From NCBI GenBank assembly GCA_947367415.1, contig CANBEE010000153.1:1-6656 (forward strand): a stretch of 6,656 nt of DNA, written 5' to 3'. Origin of the DNA: an uncultured Bacteroidales bacterium (GTDB lineage Bacteria > Bacteroidota > Bacteroidia > Bacteroidales > Bacteroidaceae). The notes beneath the pieces were generated by a model. The model did no database searches. It was not told where the DNA came from and saw only the letters and a list, made by a program, of their open reading frames with translations. Position numbers and translations under genes: made by a program. Positions 1 to 4,523 of this stretch are shown piece by piece; within the stretch, counting starts at the first letter, position 1; each line of letters begins with the position of its first letter.

Positions 1-12
1 GTCACACATAAT

Positions 13-22
13 CCCCCCCCCC
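13..22. repeat. Homopolymer tract of ten C
   Basis: Ten consecutive C residues lie six bases upstream of the -33 box of the promoter for the glycosidase gene at 88. Tracts of this length are prone to slipped-strand length change. The tract lies outside the -33/-7 spacer, so any effect on expression would have to act through upstream contacts. It could also be a place where assembly miscounted the run. Confidence 0.9.
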
Positions 23-28
23 TATCGG

Positions 29-59
29 TTTGCTAGCATCCAATAAAGTAGTATATTTG
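29..59 (+). promoter_or_regulatory. Bacteroidota-type promoter for the glycosidase gene
   Basis: A -33 box TTTG (29-32) is followed by 19 bases and then a -7 box TATATTTG (52-59), which fits the TTTG / TAnnTTTG consensus of the Bacteroidota primary sigma factor. Transcription would start near 66, leaving a leader of about 20 bases before the ATG at 88. This is the best-formed promoter in the window. Confidence 0.8.
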
Positions 60-87
60 TAACCTTAACACACATTGGATAAGATAA

Positions 88-1665
88 ATGTATATGGAAC
101 ATCTTTATCTGCCGTTCTTCGCGCTATTGCTCACCTGTACTGATGCCTATGCTGTATCAGACGAACAGCGTGGTATGTATTTCGATAAGAAAGTGTATAC
201 GCCGAGCGAACTTCCTTCTTTTGAGGAGGTAAGGGAGGCGCTCCCCTCCCCTATTTGGGACGAGAATCCCGAGTGGGTGGATCTGTATTGGAAGGCATGG
301 GAGATTGCTTTTTCTAATTTGCAGTCTCCACCTGAGGGTTCACCACTTGTGGCCAACTGGATTGACGAGGGTTTGTCTCCGCAGGTGTTTCAGTGGGACA
401 CGCACTTCATGGCCATGTTTGGGAGATATGCCTTTCATGTGTTTCCCTTCATCGAGTCGCACGATAACTTCTACGCTCGTCAGCACGAGGATGGCATGAT
501 ATGCCGTGTCATCAACGAGGCTGATGGTGCCGACCACCACTGGGGATTGGGCGATAACTATGCACGCACCATCAATCCGCCCCTGTTCAGCTGGGCAGAG
601 ATGGAGTATTTCAAGTTCTCGGGTGATACGGCCCGGTTAGCACGTGTGTTGCCTCCCATCAAGAAGTATGTCGAATGGGTAGAGAAGCATCGTAGAGCCG
701 AGGGAACGGAGCATCAGTTGTATTGGTCGAACGGGCAGGCCAGTGGCATGGACAATACGCCTCGCGATATGGGGCGCCCATCGCCAGACGGAGACATCCA
801 CTCCTCAACAAGTCCGATGGGATGGGTAGATATGTCATCGCAAATCAAGATGTGCTATGATAACTTGGCCGAAATATGCCGCATCCTTGGGCATAAGAGG
901 GAAGCCAAGATGTATACCAAGAAGGCAGAGGAGCTAGCCGAACGCATCAATCATTACATGTGGAGCGACAGCACGGGCTTGTATCACGATATCACTCCCG
1001 AAGGCGAGCGTACACCATGGATTACCACCGCCACCTTCTGGCCTATCCTTGCTGATATTGCCACGCCCGAACAGGTGGAACGCATGACCGAGGCTATTCA
1101 GGATGAGAACCTCTTTTGGCGTCGTCTTCCCCTACCCTCACTTGCAGCCAACCAACCCTATTATGACCGTTGCGGATGCTATTGGCGTGGCGGTGTATGG
1201 GCACCCACGACCTACATGACAGTGAAGGGGCTTGAACGTCATGGATACGCAAAATTGGCCGAAGTCATCGCACAAAAGAACCTGCAGACGATGTATAAGG
1301 TGTATCAGTCTACAGGTACTATTTGGGAACTATATTCTCCCGAGATGTATATGCCAGCTACCGATGCTACGGGTATTAACATGGTGAAGCCGGACTTTGT
1401 GGGATGGAGCGGACTTATCCCCATCTCGATGTTTATAGAAAACATTATCGGTATCGTTGCCGATGGGAGTGCCAATCGCGTCACATGGCACACCGATGCA
1501 ACGTCTCGTCATGGGATAAGCAATCTACACTTTGGTCGTGTGACTACGACGCTCATTCGTGAAGGCGATACTATCTGCGTAGAGTCAACAGCACCGTACA
1601 CATTGCTTGTCAATGGTGTGGAATATCAAATTCAGGCAGATGAGAGCGTGATACAATGTAGATAG
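88..1665 (+). CDS. Exported trehalase-fold glycoside hydrolase (GH63/MGH1-like)
   Basis: A 525-residue protein that probably cleaves an alpha-linked sugar or oligosaccharide by inversion, outside the cytoplasm. Residues 1-22 form a signal peptide with a hydrophobic core FFALLL and an AYA cleavage motif before V23; C17 is a poor lipobox candidate because T precedes it. The body resembles the (alpha/alpha)6-barrel families GH63, GH37 and bacterial mannosylglycerate hydrolases. Visible motifs are FQWDTHF (101-107), SGMDNTPRD (219-227), in which D222 matches the family's general acid, WRGGVWAP (367-374 region), and WELYSPE (413-419), in which E414 or E419 matches the general base. DFVGWSGLIP (436-445) is another family-like stretch, and about 60 residues after it look like a short beta tail. 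The start at 88 follows the promoter closely; M3 (94) is an alternative. There is no clear Shine-Dalgarno. The substrate (glucoside, mannoside or glycerate conjugate) cannot be told from sequence. The family call is firm; the exact activity is not. Confidence 0.88.
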   Translation: MYMEHLYLPFFALLLTCTDAYAVSDEQRGMYFDKKVYTPSELPSFEEVREALPSPIWDENPEWVDLYWKAWEIAFSNLQSPPEGSPLVANWIDEGLSPQVFQWDTHFMAMFGRYAFHVFPFIESHDNFYARQHEDGMICRVINEADGADHHWGLGDNYARTINPPLFSWAEMEYFKFSGDTARLARVLPPIKKYVEWVEKHRRAEGTEHQLYWSNGQASGMDNTPRDMGRPSPDGDIHSSTSPMGWVDMSSQIKMCYDNLAEICRILGHKREAKMYTKKAEELAERINHYMWSDSTGLYHDITPEGERTPWITTATFWPILADIATPEQVERMTEAIQDENLFWRRLPLPSLAANQPYYDRCGCYWRGGVWAPTTYMTVKGLERHGYAKLAEVIAQKNLQTMYKVYQSTGTIWELYSPEMYMPATDATGINMVKPDFVGWSGLIPISMFIENIIGIVADGSANRVTWHTDATSRHGISNLHFGRVTTTLIREGDTICVESTAPYTLLVNGVEYQIQADESVIQCR

Positions 1666-1775
1666 CAGAGACATATCACCTACAACGAGCCATTTGTTTG
1701 CCAATATATAACACTTCAAAAAATGACCATTTCATCGTAGTTTTGTATATTGTAATTTTTTTGTAACCCCAAAAT

Positions 1776-1807
1776 CTTGTATTCAAGGATGGTGCAACAT
1801 AACTTTG
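1776..1807 (+). promoter_or_regulatory. Promoter for the unknown exported protein gene
   Basis: A -7 box TAACTTTG (1800-1807) matches TAnnTTTG. Twenty bases upstream is CTTG (1776-1779), one mismatch from the -33 TTTG. Transcription would start near 1814, about 20 bases before the ATG at 1833. The rest of the spacer 1666-1775 is AT-rich, with a T7 run at 1756-1762 and only weak inverted repeats (AAATG/CATTT at 1721-1732). I see no convincing terminator for the upstream glycosidase gene. Confidence 0.6.
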
Positions 1808-1832
1808 CATCTGCATAATCAAAAAACAATGC

Positions 1833-2708
1833 ATGATGAAGGGTTCATTAGTAAAAGGCTTGATGGCAATTACATTCTTGCTGATGCTTCCGCTCTCGGC
1901 AAAAGCCACAGCGCAGGAGGGAGATATCATTTATATCAATGGAGAGAAATGGTTTCTGTTGGGTAAACCGCTGAACTATGACGATGAGCTATATACAAAA
2001 CTAAATGAATTCTTACCGAAGAACCGTAGTTGGAGCACAGCAAACTGGAGCGGATACACCGGCTATTGGGAGATTGTATATGGACGGCTTTACCTAAAGA
2101 AGGTGGTGGTGTACGTGTATGATAAACTGATGGATACCTATCTAGACATCACATACGATGCCTATGACTTGAAAGAATTGTTTATGCCCTATTATACAGC
2201 ACATGGCATCAGTGCAGAGTGGTATGGCAACAAGGCTGTAACCGTGGGGCGCGGAGAATGTATCAGGGTCAATAACGATGCGTATGATAGAAACTACGCC
2301 GAGGAACTGGTGATGACCTTCGAGAAGGGGGAAGTAATGAAGGAAGAGTACTGGCGCAACAAAAAGGTGACCGACGGGTGTAGCCTTAGGGATGGTGCTG
2401 GAATGGAAGTGATAAAGCTGTTCCCGTACGAACAATTCCCGGAGCTTGAGACGCAGCGGGTAATCGTACACTTTAGGAATGTGGCCGTATCTGCTGACGG
2501 TAGGTTCAAGGATTGTGATGCTGACCTGTTCTGGTCTAAAGACAAGTCTATGGAAGAGAATCCCAACCACCCGATTATCATTGCATTCAAGGAGACGATG
2601 CGCAAGGTATATCCATGGGAGACATTCTATATCCATGGGAAAAATACAATCAACTATGGCGATCGACGATTCTCACTCCCGTTAGGCAAGCGTAGGGTGA
2701 AGAATTAA
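1833..2708 (+). CDS. Exported protein of unknown function
   Basis: A 291-residue protein I do not recognise as a named family. Residues 1-27 form a clear signal peptide (positively charged start, core LMAITFLLMLPL, ATA cleavage motif before Q28), so it is periplasmic or exported. The mature part opens with DIIYINGEKWFLLGKPL (31-47), then a Trp/Tyr-rich segment around WSTANWSGYTGYWEI (67-81) and GRLYLKKV (84-91). The last third carries RVIVHFRNVAVSADGRFKDC (209-228), then EENPNHPIIIAFKETMRKVY (241-260) and PWETFYIHGK (261-270). This order (strand, 'x-DGR-x-xDC', helix ending in PWExxxxxGK) loosely recalls TonB C-terminal domains of Bacteroidota, but no transmembrane anchor or Pro-rich linker is present, so it is not a normal TonB. 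It has its own promoter and no Shine-Dalgarno. M1 and M2 are adjacent alternative starts. It is more AT-rich than uvrC. That it is a gene is near certain; its function is unknown. Confidence 0.85.
   Translation: MMKGSLVKGLMAITFLLMLPLSAKATAQEGDIIYINGEKWFLLGKPLNYDDELYTKLNEFLPKNRSWSTANWSGYTGYWEIVYGRLYLKKVVVYVYDKLMDTYLDITYDAYDLKELFMPYYTAHGISAEWYGNKAVTVGRGECIRVNNDAYDRNYAEELVMTFEKGEVMKEEYWRNKKVTDGCSLRDGAGMEVIKLFPYEQFPELETQRVIVHFRNVAVSADGRFKDCDADLFWSKDKSMEENPNHPIIIAFKETMRKVYPWETFYIHGKNTINYGDRRFSLPLGKRRVKN
2608..2640. repeat. 13-base perfect direct repeat inside a coding region
   Basis: TATATCCATGGGA occurs at 2608-2620 and again at 2628-2640, a period of 20 bases. Because 20 is not a multiple of three, the two copies are read in different frames (VYPWE and YIHGK). 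Recombination between them would delete 20 bases and frameshift the last residues of the protein at 1833-2708. Confidence 0.9.
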
Positions 2709-2775
2709 GGGAGATGTAACAACGCGCTAAAATAAAATATCCAAGCAAGCATGGCGTTTCTCGCTCGTTTAATCG

Positions 2776-2801
2776 TATCTTTGAGGTAAACCTCGAAGAT
2801 A
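2776..2801. promoter_or_regulatory. Upstream promoter -7 box inside a 26-base palindrome
   Basis: The -7 box TATCTTTG (2776-2783) of module copy 1 is part of an inverted repeat. The arm TATCTTTGAGGT (2776-2787) and the arm ACCTCGAAGATA (2790-2801) pair at 11 of 12 positions, the twelfth being a T-G wobble, around a 2-base centre. It could be an operator that blocks this promoter or a structure in the transcript. No TTTG lies at the expected -33 position, so promoter strength is doubtful. There is no T run after it, so it is unlikely to be a terminator. Confidence 0.65.
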
Positions 2802-2802
2802 C

Positions 2803-2843
2803 TTTCACTCGCTGTGAAAAATATTCAAGCAAGCTTGATATTT
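2803..2843. repeat. Two adjoining inverted repeats between the duplicated promoters
   Basis: TTTCAC (2803-2808) and GTGAAA (2814-2819) pair around a 5-base loop. Immediately after, AAATAT plus CAAGC (2819-2824, 2826-2830) pairs with GCTTG plus ATATTT (2833-2837, 2838-2843), leaving T2825 bulged and a 2-base centre. The second lies just upstream of the downstream promoter. With the palindrome at 2776-2801 this gives three inverted repeats in a row. Confidence 0.65.
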
Positions 2844-2859
2844 CTCGCTCGTTTGTTCC

Positions 2860-2867
2860 TATCTTTG
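2860..2867 (+). promoter_or_regulatory. Main promoter -7 box for the acyltransferase gene
   Basis: TATCTTTG matches the Bacteroidota -7 consensus and lies 25 bases before the ATG at 2885, giving a leader of about 10-17 bases. The best upstream match to a -33 box is CTTG at 2834-2837, 22 bases away, slightly long and with one mismatch. TTTG at 2852-2855 is too close to serve. Confidence 0.6.
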
Positions 2868-2876
2868 CGGTAAAAC

Positions 2877-2881
2877 AGGAG
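2877..2881 (+). promoter_or_regulatory. Shine-Dalgarno-like AGGAG
   Basis: AGGAG is unusual here because the other genes in the window lack one. It is only 3 bases from the ATG at 2885 but 9 bases from the in-frame ATG at 2891, which favours 2891 as the real start of the acyltransferase gene. Confidence 0.5.
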
Positions 2882-2884
2882 AAG

Positions 2885-4045
2885 ATGACCATGAATGCTC
2901 CAAAACGAATGGATATGATGCAGCGACAGCGCTTGGAGTCGCTGGATGTGCTGCGCGGCTTCGACCTCTTTTGCCTTGTGGGACTTGAGGCGGTGATGCA
3001 CGCTTTGGATGGTGCCGTAGATGCTCCGTGGTTTGACCGCGTGATGTGGTGCTTCACACACGTTGATTGGGAGGGCTTCTCCTCATGGGACCTGGTGATG
3101 CCGCTCTTCATGTTCATGTCGGGCGTGACGATACCCTTTGCTCTGGCCCGCTACAAGCGTGAGGGAAATAAGGGAGTGGCCTACCGCCGCATCATCAAGC
3201 GAGTGCTGCTCCTGTGGATTCTGGGCATGATGTGCCAAGGCAATCTCTTAGGCCTCAATCCGGAACGGATATACCTCTATTCCAATACGCTACAATCCAT
3301 TGCCGTAGGCTACCTCATCGCTTCTCTACTCTACCTTAATTGTTCGATGCGTGTGCAGATAGGTGTTGCCGTGGGGCTATTGCTGGCGTTCTGGGGCTGC
3401 ATGGAATGGATACAAGTGGGCGAGTTTGGTGGCGGCAACTACACTCCCACGGGCAACCTTGCCGAGTGGGTAGACCGCACGGTACTGGGGCGCTTCCGTG
3501 ATGGAGCCATCGTAGCGGACGGACAGGTGGTGTTTGCTTCGTGGTATCACTATACATGGGTGCTCAGCAGTCTCACGTTCGCGGTCACCACGATGACGGG
3601 CATGTTTGCCGGGCATATATTACGGGATGCCGAGTCTACTCCTCTGCGCAAGTGCTGCGTATTGGCCATCATCGGTGCCGTGCTTGTGGCTGGCGGATGG
3701 CTGTGGGGACTGCAGATGCCTGTCATCAAGAAGCTGTGGACCAGCTCTATGGTGCTCGTGAGCAGCGGCTATTGTTTCCTGCTCATGGCGCTCTTCTACT
3801 GGCTTATCGATTGCAAGGGATGGAACAAGCATACCCGCTGGCTCAAGGTCTACGGCACCAACTCCATCGCAGCCTATATGCTGGCTACGTGCGTCAACTT
3901 CAGCAGTGTATCTAACTCCCTGCTGTATGGCCTCAAAGCCTACACCGGCGACTTCTACCCCACCCTCATCGCCATTGCCAATGCAGTCATCATCTACCAG
4001 ATTCTGCGAGTAATGTATAGGCAACAGGTGTTCCTGAAAGTATGA
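2885..4045 (+). CDS. Membrane acyltransferase, HGSNAT/DUF5009-like
   Basis: A 386-residue integral membrane protein related to heparan-alpha-glucosaminide N-acetyltransferase (HGSNAT) and bacterial DUF5009 proteins, which are thought to move an acetyl group across the membrane onto a sugar amine. The N-terminal signature RLESLDVLRGFDLF is at 16-29. The stretch HVDWEGFSSWDLVMPLFMFM (59-78) matches the family pattern H-x-x-W-x-G-x(4)-D-L-V-x-P-x-F-x-F, in which H59 corresponds to the active-site histidine of human HGSNAT. About ten hydrophobic segments follow, near 27-40, 70-88, 104-118, 135-150, 156-172, 222-244, 257-275, 288-308, 322-338 and 357-375. LQSIAVGYLIA (136-146) and GTNSIAAYML (324-333) are also family-like. 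The start may be 2885, or 2891 given AGGAG spacing; ATGs at 2909, 2915 and 2918 also precede the signature. It is transcribed alone from duplicated promoters and ends upstream of a strong terminator. The acceptor sugar is unknown; roles in glycan use or envelope modification are both possible. Confidence 0.88.
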   Translation: MTMNAPKRMDMMQRQRLESLDVLRGFDLFCLVGLEAVMHALDGAVDAPWFDRVMWCFTHVDWEGFSSWDLVMPLFMFMSGVTIPFALARYKREGNKGVAYRRIIKRVLLLWILGMMCQGNLLGLNPERIYLYSNTLQSIAVGYLIASLLYLNCSMRVQIGVAVGLLLAFWGCMEWIQVGEFGGGNYTPTGNLAEWVDRTVLGRFRDGAIVADGQVVFASWYHYTWVLSSLTFAVTTMTGMFAGHILRDAESTPLRKCCVLAIIGAVLVAGGWLWGLQMPVIKKLWTSSMVLVSSGYCFLLMALFYWLIDCKGWNKHTRWLKVYGTNSIAAYMLATCVNFSSVSNSLLYGLKAYTGDFYPTLIAIANAVIIYQILRVMYRQQVFLKV

Positions 4046-4079
4046 CGTTCCAATAGGTTTTGCCAAGGAGTAGTCTAAA

Positions 4080-4137
4080 ATTTCCATAAGGCCTGCGAAG
4101 TACGCCTCCGTCTATTTTTCGCAGTTCTTATGGAGAT
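4080..4137. repeat. 58-base long-stem inverted repeat (hairpin)
   Basis: Outer arms 4080-4090 (ATTTCCATAAG) and 4127-4137 (CTTATGGAGAT) pair over 11 positions with one G-T wobble. After a 2x2 interruption (GC against TT), inner arms CTGCGAA (4093-4099) and TTCGCAG (4118-4124) pair perfectly. The 18-base loop (4100-4117) contains CCTCC. It lies 35 bases after the acyltransferase stop codon and has no T run directly behind it on the + strand, so it is not a textbook intrinsic terminator. It could be an RNA 3'-end stabiliser, a small RNA element or a dispersed repeat. Confidence 0.8.
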
Positions 4138-4229
4138 CTCTGTTTTAAAAAATATGAGCTTAACTATATGCTGCTCTAAGCCCTTTTCTTCTATTCTATC
4201 CACCCAATAAGTTGCATCTGCATGTTCAA

Positions 4230-4261
4230 AAACTTAAATATCCGTGGATATTTAGTTTTTT
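4230..4261. terminator. Intrinsic terminator, probably bidirectional
   Basis: TAAATATCC (4235-4243) pairs with GGATATTTA (4246-4254) around GT, followed by G and six T (4256-4261). On the other side, AAAAAC precedes the stem, so the minus strand also reads stem plus T run. It would end the acyltransferase transcript about 200 bases past its stop codon and insulate the uvrC promoters. The stem is AT-rich, so efficiency is uncertain. Confidence 0.75.
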
Positions 4262-4294
4262 CGTTTGCTCCGTCGGAGTTATTCTTTGATATGA

Positions 4295-4370
4295 TTGAGA
4301 ATTTTCGAGACAAGAATTGAGAATTTTTGCACCTGCTTTTGAGAATTTATCTTTGCGGTTTTTAGAATTT
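4295..4370 (+). repeat. Four TTGAGAATTT boxes at exact 22-base spacing
   Basis: TTGAGAATTT occurs perfectly at 4295-4304, 4317-4326 and 4339-4348, and with one change (TTTAGAATTT) at 4361-4370. Start-to-start spacing is exactly 22 bases each time, close to two helical turns, so all boxes face about the same side of the DNA. The 12 bases between boxes are not well conserved. The array runs into the uvrC promoters: the third box touches one -7 box and the fourth sits in the spacer of the next promoter. This looks like an activator or repressor binding array. Confidence 0.85.
4326..4355 (+). promoter_or_regulatory. Upstream uvrC promoter
   Basis: TTTG (4326-4329), an 18-base spacer and TATCTTTG (4348-4355) fit the Bacteroidota consensus, with the spacer one base short. 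It overlaps the second and third boxes of the 22-base array. Predicted transcription starts near 4362, about 160 bases before uvrC. Confidence 0.55.
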
Positions 4371-4382
4371 GATATACCTTTG
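4352..4382 (+). promoter_or_regulatory. Downstream uvrC promoter sharing a TTTG with the upstream one
   Basis: TTTG (4352-4355), which is also the end of the upstream -7 box, is followed by 19 bases and TACCTTTG (4375-4382). The spacing is standard for this sigma factor. The two promoters would exclude each other, and the fourth array box (4361-4370) lies in the spacer. Predicted start is near 4390, giving a leader of about 135 bases for uvrC. Confidence 0.65.
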
Positions 4383-4403
4383 CGATTATCTATAGTAAAT
4401 GAA

Positions 4404-4499
4404 ATGCCCTTTAGTCCTCGCCACGCCATCATCGTAGGCTCTGGAGGGATTCCTGTAGAGGAGTTCCTACAACTTGATTTGGAACGACTGTGGATGTAA
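4404..4499 (+). CDS. Possible 31-residue small ORF in the uvrC leader
   Basis: An ATG at 4404, about 15 bases past the predicted transcription start, opens a 31-codon frame (MPFSPRHAIIVGSGG at its start, VEEFLQLDLERLWM at its end) that stops at 4499, 24 bases before uvrC. I do not recognise the peptide. It has no signal peptide, no Shine-Dalgarno and no family match I can name. An earlier ATG at 4399 in another frame gives only 12 codons. It could be a leader peptide affecting uvrC translation, a remnant of an older gene, or chance. An in-frame extension to a TTG at 4317 would start before the promoters and is unlikely. Confidence 0.25.
   Translation: MPFSPRHAIIVGSGGIPVEEFLQLDLERLWM
4434..4470 (+). 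promoter_or_regulatory. Possible folded element in the uvrC leader
   Basis: GTAGG (4434-4438) pairs with CCTAC (4466-4470), CTCT (4439-4442) with AGAG (4457-4460), and GGA (4443-4445) with TCC (4451-4453), leaving a 5-base bulge and a 3-base bulge on the right side. It is a moderate stem that could act together with the small ORF, but it is not a riboswitch class I recognise. Confidence 0.3.
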
Positions 4500-4523
4500 G
4501 ATGGGTTATAAGCTGTTTAGATT

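Larger units (their letters stand above)
2734..2874 (+). repeat. Tandem duplication of a 57-base promoter module
   Basis: Bases 2734-2790 and 2818-2874 align without gaps over 57 positions with 9 differences (48/57 identical), at a period of 84 bases. Shared blocks are CAAGCAAGC, TTTCTCGCTCGTTT and TATCTTTGNGGTAAA. Each copy ends in a -7 box TATCTTTG. The 27 bases between copies hold a TTTCAC/GTGAAA inverted repeat. The pair fills most of the 176-base spacer before the acyltransferase gene. Confidence 0.9.

Noticed and set aside
88..153. Lipoprotein signal at C17 of the glycosidase
   Set aside because: The sequence before the cysteine is LLT, and T at -1 is a poor lipobox residue; AYA before V23 is a better ordinary signal peptidase site. 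Not fully excluded.
1829..1835. ATG at 1829 as the start of the exported protein
   Set aside because: It is out of frame with the coding sequence; the in-frame ATG at 1833 begins a good signal peptide.
2142..2636. A 164-codon open frame on the minus strand
   Set aside because: It is antisense to the exported protein at 1833-2708, which has a signal peptide and promoter; the antisense product has no such support.
3541..3915. A 124-codon + strand frame inside the acyltransferase gene
   Set aside because: It is a shifted frame of a gene whose membrane segments and family motifs continue unbroken in the main frame.
4156..4181. GCTTA / TAAGC inverted repeat as a terminator
   Set aside because: The 5-base stem with a 14-base loop is within chance expectation, and a much better terminator lies 50 bases further on.
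4295..4370. CRISPR array
   Set aside because: The repeats are only 10 bases with 12-base gaps, far shorter than CRISPR repeats and spacers, and no cas gene is present.
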